This document shows positions 27,427-36,603 of a stretch of 64,000 nt of DNA, piece after piece; position 1 is the stretch's first letter, and each line of letters starts with the position of its first letter. Origin of the DNA: CAVQCT01 sp964371785 (GTDB lineage: Bacteria; Zixibacteria; MSB-5A5; GN15; FEB-12); the NCBI GenBank assembly GCA_964371785.1, contig CAYJOL010000010.1:65108-129107 (forward strand), written 5' to 3'. The notes beneath the pieces are model-generated. The model did not search any database. It was not told where the DNA came from and saw only the letters and a program-made list of their open reading frames with translations. The position numbers and the translations under genes were made by a program.

Positions 27427-28898
27427 CAGTCTGGATACTTGGTTTCAAGGTCTATCTTATCTAACAGATACTTCTTCAACTCTTCAATATATTTGTTTCG
27501 GGATTCCTGATAGGACACTGCGCTCTCAAGATACTCAATTTTGGAAATCTGGCCATCGTTCATGCGAAATTCGGCAATACCCAGATTCTTTTTGTTTATG
27601 GCTATCTGTTTGTCCAGTACATCCATTTTGCGGTAGCTGACATCAAGTCGATTTATCAAATTCACGATTTCCGCTTTGGCCGTCTTTCTGGCCCTGGTGT
27701 ATTCGAGCTCGGATTTTTCCGCCGTCAGGCGCGCGGCCTTGATGGTCGCGCCGGTCGAACCGCCGTCCCACAACGGGAGCGTGAAATTGAGCGAAATACC
27801 CCAACTGTTGGTGTTGTTGCTCGCCTTGACATCCTCGACTTCGACATCGCCCCTGCCCAGCTGATAGTTTGCTTGAAAAGTTCCTGCCAGTCCATGCGAT
27901 GAAGCGGTGTAGTTGGCCGAGCGTTCCGCCTTGTTGTAGTTATACCTGGCTTTGAGTATAGGGGCCGACAATTCCCAGTTGTTTACAAGGGTTGTCTTCT
28001 CACGATCGGACAAATGACCACTCAGCGCGGGAATCGTGGGGTCAAGCGCTTCCGACGGGTCAAGGTCCAGTAAGAGTGCCAATTCCCGCTTTTTCTGGAC
28101 TTGCTGATTCTCTTTATCGAACTGATCCAGTTCAGCATCGAGCTTGGCTGAGGAGGATTCCAGATAGGTTGCTTCAGCCAGGATACTATCGGCGAACTTG
28201 GAGGAATCGATCTGTTCCTGTAATTGGGCAGACTCGACATTGTCGTTGGAGATATCCAGTTCAATGGCCGACTGGATGACACCGAAATAAGCTTCGACAA
28301 CTTCCTTTCTCAGACCCGCTTCAGCTTCCGCCCGAGCGATGCGAGCGATTTCAAGGTCATCTTTCCGATTGTTCAGCTGGTACTTTGGCTCAGACGGCTT
28401 GAGAATCGGCTGCTCGAAACTAAAATCAAATACGCCCTGCTGGCTGATTTCGGTGACGTCCATCAAACCCTGGCTCGTGATAGGATATCGCGACCGGGTC
28501 CGCCAGAGGTTGCCGGTGGCAGTCAGGTTTCCTCCGGTGATCAGACTCTGCTGGAGCTGGATGTACGTTTTGAAGTCGAGATCGGTGGTACGAATCAATT
28601 GCTTCTGACTGAGGCCTCCAAAAAACCGGAAGGACTCATTCACGTTGTAGATCGGCGCATTGCCATTGATGGATATCTCGGGGATGTAGAAATTGATTCG
28701 TTCGGCAAAGTAATTCTGCTGGGCAACTTCAAGATCTCCTTTGATGATCGAACCCCGGCTTGACTTGTTCACGGCCATATCCATCGCCTCATCCAGCGTC
28801 AATTCACGCGCCCAGACGGAGGAAATCGATTGTACGACGGCTGCGGTCACTAGGAGGAAGGCCGCAATGCGCCGCGGCCGATATACCGAAATGTGCAT
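27426..28898 (-). CDS. TolC family outer-membrane efflux protein
   Basis: This 490-residue protein has a signal peptide (1-30) and long helical segments of the TolC type in two halves: repeats beginning LTLDEAMDMAVN and, in the second half, WELSAPILKARYNYNKAERS. The helices are rich in Glu, Ala and Lys, as in the periplasmic tunnel. GAGG lies 5 nt before the ATG at 28898. It is third in an operon with a MacA-like adaptor and a MacB-like permease, so it probably forms the outer-membrane exit of a tripartite ABC exporter. Its substrate is unknown. Confidence 0.9.
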   Translation of the reverse strand: MHISVYRPRRIAAFLLVTAAVVQSISSVWARELTLDEAMDMAVNKSSRGSIIKGDLEVAQQNYFAERINFYIPEISINGNAPIYNVNESFRFFGGLSQKQLIRTTDLDFKTYIQLQQSLITGGNLTATGNLWRTRSRYPITSQGLMDVTEISQQGVFDFSFEQPILKPSEPKYQLNNRKDDLEIARIARAEAEAGLRKEVVEAYFGVIQSAIELDISNDNVESAQLQEQIDSSKFADSILAEATYLESSSAKLDAELDQFDKENQQVQKKRELALLLDLDPSEALDPTIPALSGHLSDREKTTLVNNWELSAPILKARYNYNKAERSANYTASSHGLAGTFQANYQLGRGDVEVEDVKASNNTNSWGISLNFTLPLWDGGSTGATIKAARLTAEKSELEYTRARKTAKAEIVNLINRLDVSYRKMDVLDKQIAINKKNLGIAEFRMNDGQISKIEYLESAVSYQESRNKYIEELKKYLLDKIDLETKYPD

Positions 28899-28930
28899 GT
28901 TTACCTCACACCTTGTCAGTCTTAAGCGGA

Positions 28931-30229
28931 CTATTCATACCTTAGAGAATCGATTACGTCTAATCTTGCGGCTTTGCGAGCCGGGTAAATGCCGAAGATA
29001 ATCCCCACGCTCGCGGAGACACCGACCGCCAGCGCTATCGAATAAAATGAGACAATGGTCGGCCAGTCGGCGTAGTAGGAGATGACACGTGCCAGCACCA
29101 ACCCGATAGTGATGCCCACGATACAGCCGATCAGGCAAATCGTCACCGCTTCAAAAAGGAACTGACGGAGAATATTGCGACGAGTCGCACCAACTGCCCT
29201 GCGGATGCCGATTTCCCGGGTTCGCTCAAGCACCGTGGCCAGCATGATATTCATGATCCCGATGCCGCCGACAAGAAGTGAAATGCCGGCGATCGCTCCC
29301 ATGACAATATTGAAAATTCGCTGCGTCTTCTGCGATTGCCGAAGCAGCGACTCGGGAACCACGATCTCGTAATCCTCGACACCATAGTGACGGCGCTTAA
29401 GCAGTTGATCGACCAGTTTGGTCACCGCGGGCACGTATTTCAAGTCGGTCACCGTGAGCGTCAACTGGTCGATTTCGGGGATATTGTATTTCTGTTTGGG
29501 CTGTTCATCGTTGTTTCGCCAGCCCATGTTCTCGTTATCGGTGCTGACCACCCGGTCGAATTTCTTCAAGGCCGTGTTAAACGGGATGTAGACATCATCA
29601 TTGAGATTCTTCAGTTCGAACCCCTCGACCTTCCCTCGCCCGATATATTTGTCGGCCATGACGCCTATCACAACGAAATTGAGATCGCCTATCCGAACGG
29701 TCTGCCCGACCGGGTCCTCGAATGCGAATAAAGATCGCTTGGCCCGGGCGCCAAGAACACAGACCTGGGAGAATCTTTCGTTATCCAGTTCGTCGATGAA
29801 ACGGCCGCGTTCGACGTCAACCGAAGACGAGATGACGTACTGGGGAATTGTGGATACCACCCTGACGCTGGCTTCGTCGGATTTGTGATACACCGTTTTG
29901 AAATTCTCGAAACGCTGCGGTACGATATTGCCGACCAGTTCCTTAAACTGCGTGATATTCTGGCCATCCTCGATCGTCAACCCCGGCGATTTGGCCAGCC
30001 CCAGATCAGAAGCCAGTTTGGTGTCGGGTATCTTGGCATTGATGATGATATTATTAATTCCGAGTATGGATATCTGCTTGAGAACTTCCTGCTTCGCTCC
30101 TTCGCCTATGGAAAGCATGGCGATAACCGCCCCCACGCCGAAAATAACACCGAGCATGGTAAGAAAACTACGAAGCTTGTGCGCCCACAGAGCATCGAAC
30201 GATATTTGCAGGGTCTCCCGATCGAGCAT
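28931..30229 (-). CDS. MacB-like ABC transporter permease (no ATPase domain)
   Basis: The protein has 432 residues. One N-terminal membrane helix is followed by a periplasmic MacB core domain (about 50-290) and three C-terminal helices of the FtsX type, with the family motif REIGIRRAVGATR. Unlike E. coli MacB it lacks the fused ATPase, so it resembles the separate permeases of MacB-type systems. The ATG at 30229 overlaps the adaptor stop (TGATG). The partner ATPase of the LolD/MacB type is not seen in the neighbourhood. Confidence 0.9.
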   Translation of the reverse strand: MLDRETLQISFDALWAHKLRSFLTMLGVIFGVGAVIAMLSIGEGAKQEVLKQISILGINNIIINAKIPDTKLASDLGLAKSPGLTIEDGQNITQFKELVGNIVPQRFENFKTVYHKSDEASVRVVSTIPQYVISSSVDVERGRFIDELDNERFSQVCVLGARAKRSLFAFEDPVGQTVRIGDLNFVVIGVMADKYIGRGKVEGFELKNLNDDVYIPFNTALKKFDRVVSTDNENMGWRNNDEQPKQKYNIPEIDQLTLTVTDLKYVPAVTKLVDQLLKRRHYGVEDYEIVVPESLLRQSQKTQRIFNIVMGAIAGISLLVGGIGIMNIMLATVLERTREIGIRRAVGATRRNILRQFLFEAVTICLIGCIVGITIGLVLARVISYYADWPTIVSFYSIALAVGVSASVGIIFGIYPARKAARLDVIDSLRYE

Positions 30230-31482
30230 CAAGAACCTTTTCTCATTCCGCGAGGACGTTCGTTAGCGGGAGCTTCCGGTTGCTTGTTCAATTCCGGTTC
30301 GGTCGCCTTGTCCCCCGGCAGCCCCGGTTCCTCGATGGTGGGATCGATCAAACAAATCGATTCGCCACCCGCAAGCCCGTTGACAATCTCGACCGACATG
30401 TCATTCTTGCGCCCGACAGTAACCTCGCGCCTGCTCTTATTTCTAAGATACACAACCGTCTGCCCGCTTTTTTCAAAGACTGCTTCCAACGGAACGCTGA
30501 CGACATCAGCAAGGCGGTTTACGATAATTTTGCATGATGCGGACATCCCCGGTTTCAGATTGTCGTCATGCTCGGTTATCCCTACCTCAATATCGAAAAC
30601 GTTTATGTTGCTGTTGTAATCTTTTTTCCGGGCGAGCGTCCCTTTCCTCGTGACCACGCCCCTGTAGATTTTCCCGGGGAACGCATCGAGGGAAACATCG
30701 ACAGCTTGTCCGGTGTCAACTTTGTTGGCATCGACTTCGGAAACGGTAGCCTTGACCATCATTTCCGACAGGTCGGGCAGATCAATCAGACCCTGACCCG
30801 GCCATGGGGAGTCGCCCTCCTGTACTTTCCCCATGCTTCCACCTTTCCAGATTTCCAGATACACCACCAGACCGGGAATGGGCGCCATCATGGTCATCTC
30901 GTCCAATTCTTTCTGGGCGAGATTGACTTTGTCCTCGGCCCGCTTGACTTCCACTTTGGCCTTATCTACATCCGCGCGTAGCTGGTCAAGCTTGGCTTTA
31001 TAATTGAGCTGGGCCAATTCATATTCGAGATTCGCTTCTTCGGCAATCCGGGGAGCGTCGTGCTTCTTCTCGTCGTAATTGCGCTTCGCCTTTTCCAAAT
31101 CAAGCGTGAGTTGCTTTTCCTGGATGGTATATTCCTGCGCGGCGCGTTCCAGTGCGGATTGCTTGATCTTGAGATCAGATTGCAGATCGACCAGTTCGGC
31201 CGTCTGCTGGGTGGCATCGAACCGAATTACCGGATCGCCTTTTTTGACCGTGCTCCCCTCCGGCGCCATCCAGGTAATCTGCAGGCTCCTGATGCGTGGC
31301 GCCGAGATTGTCATAGCCCGCTTGGCGGCAATGGTACCGCTTTCATTAAGCGCGATGACAAACTCGCCCTTTTTGACCATGGTGGTGGGAATCTCGTACG
31401 ATTTGGTGAAAATGGCGTTTACGCCGTAGTAGCCTAAAATAACAACAACGATAACAATAATGGGGTAATATATCTTCTTCAC
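30229..31482 (-). CDS. MacA/HlyD family periplasmic adaptor
   Basis: This 417-residue membrane fusion protein has an N-terminal membrane anchor (about 5-25), a lipoyl/barrel-sandwich domain (SAPRIRSLQITWMAPEGS), a long alpha hairpin (about 95-205, rich in Lys/Glu/Ala) and a beta-barrel domain. A Pro/Glu-rich tail follows. The start is GTG at 31482, supported by AGGAAGG about 6 nt upstream; the overlapping ATG in another frame meets a stop at once. First gene of the adaptor-permease-TolC operon, which should export a substrate across both membranes. Confidence 0.9.
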   Translation of the reverse strand: MKKIYYPIIVIVVVILGYYGVNAIFTKSYEIPTTMVKKGEFVIALNESGTIAAKRAMTISAPRIRSLQITWMAPEGSTVKKGDPVIRFDATQQTAELVDLQSDLKIKQSALERAAQEYTIQEKQLTLDLEKAKRNYDEKKHDAPRIAEEANLEYELAQLNYKAKLDQLRADVDKAKVEVKRAEDKVNLAQKELDEMTMMAPIPGLVVYLEIWKGGSMGKVQEGDSPWPGQGLIDLPDLSEMMVKATVSEVDANKVDTGQAVDVSLDAFPGKIYRGVVTRKGTLARKKDYNSNINVFDIEVGITEHDDNLKPGMSASCKIIVNRLADVVSVPLEAVFEKSGQTVVYLRNKSRREVTVGRKNDMSVEIVNGLAGGESICLIDPTIEEPGLPGDKATEPELNKQPEAPANERPRGMRKGS

Positions 31483-31596
31483 AGCATCCTTCCTCTATCA
31501 AGCGTGCGACGCGTACGTGCTCTCACGACGGACGCGGGTAACCGAACAGTCAGTACTTTGTACTCAGTTTTCCGCCTTAAGTTGCTTTGTCCATAA

Positions 31597-32478
31597 TTAA
31601 ATTTTCCACCTCCGGTGCGTCCATAACCATTGATCCGGATACTGGCGTATGATGTCTTCGATTGACTTGAGATATGCTACGGTAAGCGCACGCACATCCG
31701 CGTCAAGATCCCCGGTATCGGGTGGCTGGAACAGACCACCGAACATAATCACATGCCGATCGTATCGTTCACGTCTCATCAAATAGACGGCCAGCGGACA
31801 CCCGGCCTTAATTGCGAAAAGCGCCGGTCCTCTCGGTACGGCCGCCGGACGACCGAAAAAATCAAGAATCAATTCGCGGGACGGATCGTGCTGGTCCGAT
31901 ACCAGAGTCACAAACCGGTTCTCTTTCAATGCCTTGAATACTTCCCGCAACGCCCCGGCCCGAACCGGGATCACCTTGATACCGAGCGCCGCGCGCATTC
32001 GATTAAGCATTGAGTTGACTCTTTCGTTGTGCTGCACCGCGGCGATTGACCTGAAATCATATCCCTGCGCCGTCAGCCAACATCCGAGCATCTCCCAATT
32101 TCCGAAATGGGCTGAAACGAGCACACCGCCTTTACCTTGCCGATGTATCTGCGCGAAGACCTCAGGATGCGATGGCACCATTATTTGCTGGGCGCCCTCG
32201 ACCCCAAGCTTTTCAAATCGAGCCATCTCGAACAAAGTGCGGCCGATATTGCGGAATACATTTCGAGTTATGGCGTCTATCTCCTCTTCACTCAGAGTAT
32301 CTCCAAATGCCTTCCGAAGATTGTCTTTGGCGATATCCCGGCGCGAGCGAATGATTCGATACGCCAGCATCCCGAGTGCCGCCGCGATTTTATCCGCAAA
32401 TCGAGGACTAAGTGCATTGGCAACCGACTTGCCCGCCACTGCAACGAAGTACGCGAAACTATCACTTAATTTCGCCAT
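31597..32478 (-). CDS. LpxL/HtrB family lipid A acyltransferase
   Basis: This 293-residue protein of the lysophospholipid/lipid A acyltransferase family has the catalytic motif HFGNWE near residue 123 and the second conserved region SDQHDPSRE. The N-terminal hydrophobic part anchors it at the inner membrane. It adds a secondary acyl chain to the lipid A precursor. The start at 32478 overlaps the end of the upstream peptidase gene by 13 nt, suggesting cotranscription. The exact acyl specificity (LpxL or LpxM) cannot be judged. Confidence 0.88.
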   Translation of the reverse strand: MAKLSDSFAYFVAVAGKSVANALSPRFADKIAAALGMLAYRIIRSRRDIAKDNLRKAFGDTLSEEEIDAITRNVFRNIGRTLFEMARFEKLGVEGAQQIMVPSHPEVFAQIHRQGKGGVLVSAHFGNWEMLGCWLTAQGYDFRSIAAVQHNERVNSMLNRMRAALGIKVIPVRAGALREVFKALKENRFVTLVSDQHDPSRELILDFFGRPAAVPRGPALFAIKAGCPLAVYLMRRERYDRHVIMFGGLFQPPDTGDLDADVRALTVAYLKSIEDIIRQYPDQWLWTHRRWKI

Positions 32479-33434
32479 GGCTCGTCTTCGTCGTCGGTTT
32501 TCTCAGGTTCATCGGGGTCGCCGAATTCGAAGTCGGTCGACTCGTACCGCTCCTGTTGCTCCCACTTCTTGAAGTAGGTTCGGCGCCTGCGATAGCGGAT
32601 AAAACCCGCCACGATCACAAGAATGGCGAGGCTGAGCCAGAAAAACATAGTGTCCATATACAAACTAACGATATTGAATCGTTTCCTCAGATATTGGTCA
32701 AGTTCGTTTTGAAACTCAGTATAATTCGAACCGACTGCAAAATAAAGGGCCTGATCGACTGAAGCGCCTTTTCCAATCTGCGAGAGAAACGCTGCAATCG
32801 AGCCCGTACCGTAGGTCTCAACCATATAGCTGACCGCGAGATAGCTTTCTGCATACGCTACGTGTGCCTTCCCCTCGCCAAATCGATTGACCAATTCGAT
32901 ATCCTTGAGGTCGATGAAATGACCGAACACGGCGGCACGGCTCATCGCCAAACCGTCGGACCAGCTCCACTCGGTGGACACGTACATGGCCAGACCTTCA
33001 TTAAACCATCGCGGCGCCTCAAAAAATCCTGCCTTATAAGCGACAACTAAGTGCGCGTATTCGTGGGCGAGCAGTTCTTCGAATGACCGATTAATATTGA
33101 AGACATCCGGTGATTTCAATACGATCATGTGGCGTTCAGCGAGTGCCGCCCCGGCACCCCAGTCCGGAAAACGGCCGCCGACCAAGCTGTCAAAGTCAGC
33201 CAAATTGTCCGCTAAGTAGATTTCCGGCTTGTACGGCAGGCTGTCGGCGACCAGCGTAATGAGGCGACGTCGTGTCTCGGCGATGATCTTATCGGCGATA
33301 CGCGCAGACGCCGGATTCCGGGAGGAAATGCTGAAGAACTCGTGCTCAATAAGTGGTGGGGGCGCAGGCAGAGCAGCCAATTGATCTGCCAGGCTGATGC
33401 AGGCAACAAGTGTCAGGACAATAAGGTATTTCAC
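32466..33434 (-). CDS. Peptidase MA family metallopeptidase, membrane-anchored
   Basis: The reading frame is open far upstream, but the part before 33540 is antisense to the ferritin-like gene. I chose GTG 33434 (322 residues) because a signal peptide or anchor begins there (VKYLIVLTLVACISLA); ATG 33539 is the alternative. The peptidase part has the gluzincin motif HEYAH with a downstream NEGLAMYVS segment that supplies the third zinc ligand. A second membrane helix (about residues 265-285) is followed by a basic and then acidic cytoplasmic tail. Both the N-terminal signal and this helix suggest that the catalytic domain is periplasmic. The function is not known. Confidence 0.8.
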   Translation of the reverse strand: MKYLIVLTLVACISLADQLAALPAPPPLIEHEFFSISSRNPASARIADKIIAETRRRLITLVADSLPYKPEIYLADNLADFDSLVGGRFPDWGAGAALAERHMIVLKSPDVFNINRSFEELLAHEYAHLVVAYKAGFFEAPRWFNEGLAMYVSTEWSWSDGLAMSRAAVFGHFIDLKDIELVNRFGEGKAHVAYAESYLAVSYMVETYGTGSIAAFLSQIGKGASVDQALYFAVGSNYTEFQNELDQYLRKRFNIVSLYMDTMFFWLSLAILVIVAGFIRYRRRRTYFKKWEQQERYESTDFEFGDPDEPEKTDDEDEPWRN

Positions 33435-33540
33435 GACATAAAGATAGTGAAAGATCGGCCGTGCGCAACAGCAACCCGATAATAACCCGGATAGTTTTGC
33501 GTGCGATTCGGCTGCCTTAAGATTTCTTTTGTCGCGCATG

Positions 33541-33570
33541 TTGACAAACCTTGGGCTGTTGTGGTAGTTT
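33541..33570 (+). promoter_or_regulatory. Candidate promoter of the ferritin-like gene
   Basis: A perfect -35 TTGACA (33541-33546) is followed at 18 nt by TAGTTT, a weak -10. The leader would be about 45 nt, with AGGAG before the ATG at 33621. Confidence 0.5.
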
Positions 33571-33620
33571 GTGACGAAGCTAAACGTGAGTGAATTTAAG
33601 AGTATTCTTGAGGAGACTTT

Positions 33621-34115
33621 ATGGACGTTTTTGAATATGCGATGAAAATGGAAACGGACGGCAGAAGCTATTATGAAGAGCACGCCGCCAAGGTCGACAA
33701 TCCCGCCCTCAAACAAATCCTTCTTGAACTGGCCGGTGATGAACAGAAGCACTACATCATCTTTAAGGCCATGCGCGACGGCGAGCCGGTTAAACAAGAT
33801 CTGGCCCGCGATACCAAAATATTTGATCGGGTCAGAAACATGTTCGAACAGATGAAATCCGAAGAAGGCGACTATGCCTTTCCCAAGGACGCCAGTAAAA
33901 TCTGGGTAAAGGCACGTGAAATCGAAAGAGAGACCGAGCAATTCTACCGCGAAAAGGCTAAAGAGATCGATGATAAGAATAAAAGGGCGCTGGTAATCAA
34001 AATCGCCGACGAGGAACACAAGCACTGGGTGACAATGGAGCAGGTGATCAAATTCCTCGACCGTCCCTCGACCTGGCTGGAAAACGCCGAGTGGAATAAT
34101 CTCGAGGACTATTGA
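33621..34115 (+). CDS. Ferritin-like (rubrerythrin-type) diiron protein
   Basis: This 164-residue four-helix protein has the ferritin-like metal motifs: E-x-x-G in METDGRSYY, ExxH in DEQKHY, a later Glu in the REIERETEQFYREK helix and the second ExxH in DEEHKHW. These are the ligands of a diiron site of rubrerythrin type. No C-terminal rubredoxin CxxC domain is present. Likely role is peroxide reduction or iron handling, as in other anaerobic or microaerophilic bacteria. AGGAG lies 5 nt before the ATG. It is the only plus-strand gene between 10.8 kb and 45.6 kb, and a hairpin terminator follows. Confidence 0.88.
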   Translation: MDVFEYAMKMETDGRSYYEEHAAKVDNPALKQILLELAGDEQKHYIIFKAMRDGEPVKQDLARDTKIFDRVRNMFEQMKSEEGDYAFPKDASKIWVKAREIERETEQFYREKAKEIDDKNKRALVIKIADEEHKHWVTMEQVIKFLDRPSTWLENAEWNNLEDY

Positions 34116-34148
34116 CCCTCCGAATTCATCTTCTCGAACTAAGCATAA

Positions 34149-34172
34149 AAGGCGGGATTTTTGTCCCGCCTT
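34149..34172. terminator. Bidirectional terminator
   Basis: A 9-bp perfect stem (AAGGCGGGA and complement) with loop TTTTTG lies between the convergent ferritin-like and rluB genes. On the minus strand it ends in TTTTATGC. Confidence 0.8.
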
Positions 34173-34204
34173 CCGATTTTATGAAGAAATCTGATTGTTG
34201 ACTG

Positions 34205-35005
34205 TTATCGAGCCATCTTGGTCAGTCCCTTGAGTTCCTCGGTCTCATCATTGGTCAGGTAACGCCACCGGCCAAGTTTCAACCCACGCGCCGTAATTCC
34301 CGCAAATACCACTCGCCTGAGTTGCTTCACCGGATGCCCGACCGATTTGCACAGCTGTTTTACCTCGCGTTTGCGACCTTCCGTAAGCGTCAGCCTGATC
34401 TTTGTCATCTGGTTGCTGTAACCCAGTATAGCAACATCGGCCCTCCCGGTCGCCCCGTCCTCGAGCTTTATCCCTTTCTGGATCAGTTGAACGGCTTCCG
34501 GTTTGAAGTATCCTTTCACCCGTGCTTCATAAATCTTTTGTATCTGGTATCTGGGATGGGCCAATCGGTAGGCCAGGTCACCGTCATTGGTCAGCAGGAG
34601 AACGCCTTCTGTGTCATAGTCCAGACGACCAACCGGATACACTCGTATCGGAAGATCCTTGAGATAATTGACGATGGTTTTTCGCTTGAACGGATCATGG
34701 AGGGTAGTCATTACCTGAGGAGGTTTATTAAACACAACGTAGACTTTGTGCTCGACCGGGGTGACCACCGTACCGTCGACCTTGACGATATCTTTGTTTT
34801 CATCAAGAATGGTTCCGACTTCAGTGACCGTTGTATCGTTGACGGTGATTCGGCCTTCGCCGATCATAACTTCGGCGCCCCGCCGTGACGTGACTCCACA
34901 AAGCGACAAGTATTTATTGATACGAATCAATGCCTGCCCGGCTTTCCCATTTCCTGGCTTGTTCACTTCCTGCTTACTCGAGCCGCCGGACACAACCAAG
35001 GTCAT
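34205..35005 (-). CDS. rluB: 23S rRNA pseudouridine synthase, RluB/RluE/RluF family
   Basis: This 266-residue protein begins with an S4 RNA-binding domain (IRINKYLSLCGVTSRRGAE) followed by the pseudouridine synthase core. The catalytic Asp is in VGRLDYDTEGVLLLTNDG. It isomerises uridine in the large ribosomal RNA; the large-subunit U2605 target of RluB is the usual one for genes linked to scpAB. The ATG overlaps the scpB stop as ATGA, which couples translation. Confidence 0.93.
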   Translation of the reverse strand: MTLVVSGGSSKQEVNKPGNGKAGQALIRINKYLSLCGVTSRRGAEVMIGEGRITVNDTTVTEVGTILDENKDIVKVDGTVVTPVEHKVYVVFNKPPQVMTTLHDPFKRKTIVNYLKDLPIRVYPVGRLDYDTEGVLLLTNDGDLAYRLAHPRYQIQKIYEARVKGYFKPEAVQLIQKGIKLEDGATGRADVAILGYSNQMTKIRLTLTEGRKREVKQLCKSVGHPVKQLRRVVFAGITARGLKLGRWRYLTNDETEELKGLTKMAR

Positions 35006-35796
35006 GTCTCGTCGACATCGACAATGAGACCGGTCTTTTCACCTGCGTGACCGGGGGAAGCTGATTGACTTTCGTCCTCGTGCTCGTCTGCGTGATTACC
35101 ATTGTCGTCCTGCGTTTCGAAAAGATGACCCTCCGGATCCCCGGTTATATCTTCGGGCTCGTTGCGCTCACCCCGGTCAAAGGTGTCATCAGCGACATTC
35201 AGGGTCAGCCTGTCCTCGTCGTCAGCCTGCTGGAGCAGCAGTTCCGTTTGCGACTGCGGCTCTGCCGATGCAACCAGGGCTTCGATCTCGGACATCTTCG
35301 GAAGATCGTCCATCCGATTCAGACCGAAGAACTTCAGAAATTCGTCGGTTGTCCCATACTGAAGCGGCTTGCCAACCGTGTTGGCACGTCCCTTGACAGT
35401 GATCATGTTTTTTTCGAGCAGATTGTGCAGCACGCCGTCGGAAGCTACTCCGCGAATCTGTTCTACTTCTATTTTCGTCACCGGTTGCTTGTATGCGATG
35501 ATAGCGAGAGTCTCTAGCGCCGCACGGGTAAGACGCATCTTCCGCGTTCGTGCGAACATTTCCTCGACGAACCCGGTAAATTCGGGGACAATGTAGAATT
35601 GATACCCGCCGGCTAATTCCCGTATTCTGAAGGAACTCCCCGATTGCATGTACCGGTCGTTTAGCTGGGCGACTGCCGCGGCGACTTTCGATGGCGTCAG
35701 GCCGTCCATAAGATCGGCAATCTTCTTTGCCGCCAATGGCTCCGGTGAAGCCAGAATCAGCGCCTCGACCGTCGAATTCTTGAATGTATTATCCAT
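35002..35796 (-). CDS. scpB: Chromosome segregation and condensation protein ScpB
   Basis: This 264-residue protein has the two winged-helix domains of ScpB (LILASPEPLAAKKIADLM; RLTRAALETLAIIAYKQPVTK; IRGVASDGVLHNLLEK). A long acidic, disordered tail of about 85 residues follows, rich in Asp, Glu and Asn. ScpB binds ScpA and, with SMC, forms the condensin complex. It begins 3 nt after the scpA stop and overlaps the rluB start. The smc gene is not in the window. Confidence 0.94.
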   Translation of the reverse strand: MDNTFKNSTVEALILASPEPLAAKKIADLMDGLTPSKVAAAVAQLNDRYMQSGSSFRIRELAGGYQFYIVPEFTGFVEEMFARTRKMRLTRAALETLAIIAYKQPVTKIEVEQIRGVASDGVLHNLLEKNMITVKGRANTVGKPLQYGTTDEFLKFFGLNRMDDLPKMSEIEALVASAEPQSQTELLLQQADDEDRLTLNVADDTFDRGERNEPEDITGDPEGHLFETQDDNGNHADEHEDESQSASPGHAGEKTGLIVDVDET

Positions 35797-35799
35797 CGA

Positions 35800-36603
35800 C
35801 TATACTTCCATTTCGGTTGTGAATGAGGTCACATCGATCAATTGGGCATCCCGATACGGGGCGTCGAACATCTCTCCCCTGTAGACACGTAACTCGGAAA
35901 AGGGACGAGCCTGGTGGACAGCAATTCGGTGGGCGCGCACCAACTCGAGAATCGCAATGAACGTGACGACAGCTATGATCTTCTTCGGTGTGTCCTCGAA
36001 CAGGTCGCGGAAGGACGCGTGGTCGCGCTTCCGCAAGAACTGTATAACGAACGCAATTCGATCTTCTATATGCGCTTCTTCTGCCCCGACCTCGTGAACC
36101 GTCTCTTCGCGCTTTGCTGACATCACGTCCTTGAAGGCAGTCAGTAGATCGAACAACGAAGTCGCCGGCTCCCAGTCGATCCGGCCTTCAATCCGGCTGA
36201 CCGGATTTTCCGGAACATATTTTTGTTCTTCAAGCAGCGCCCGTTCCCGAAGCAGTTCCGCGGCTTCTTTATACTTCTTGTATTCGATAAGCGCCATGAT
36301 CAGTTCATCGCGCGGATCTCCTTCGTCCGGATCTTCTTCATTGCGCGGCAAAAGCAGCCGGGTTTTGATCCGAATGAGCGTCGCCGCCATCAAAATGAAT
36401 TCGCCGGCGATCTCGAGATTCAGATTGGTCATCAACTCGATATATTTGAGATACTGCTTGGTAATCTTGGCGATCGGGATGTCGTAGATGTCCACTTCTT
36501 CTTTCTTTATCAGGTACAACAGCAGATCGAGCGGACCCTGGAAAACGGATAAATCCACGCGATAATCGTCAGCGGGCATCACGGATGTAAACTCGGTGGT
36601 CAT
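35800..36603 (-). CDS. scpA: Segregation and condensation protein ScpA
   Basis: This 267-residue kleisin has the N-terminal SMC-binding motif FQGPLDLLLYLIKKEEVDIYDIPI and a C-terminal winged helix (KKIIAVVTFIAILELVR). I use ATG 36603, which overlaps the trpS stop as ATGA; an upstream extension would lie inside trpS. ScpA links the two SMC heads. Part of the trpS-scpA-scpB-rluB cluster, an arrangement common in many bacteria. Confidence 0.94.
   Translation of the reverse strand: MTTEFTSVMPADDYRVDLSVFQGPLDLLLYLIKKEEVDIYDIPIAKITKQYLKYIELMTNLNLEIAGEFILMAATLIRIKTRLLLPRNEEDPDEGDPRDELIMALIEYKKYKEAAELLRERALLEEQKYVPENPVSRIEGRIDWEPATSLFDLLTAFKDVMSAKREETVHEVGAEEAHIEDRIAFVIQFLRKRDHASFRDLFEDTPKKIIAVVTFIAILELVRAHRIAVHQARPFSELRVYRGEMFDAPYRDAQLIDVTSFTTEMEV

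Noticed and set aside
33435..34025. N-terminal extension of the MA peptidase frame
   Set aside because: It runs antisense through the ferritin-like gene, which has a strong ribosome site and a clear fold; the signal peptide sets a later start.
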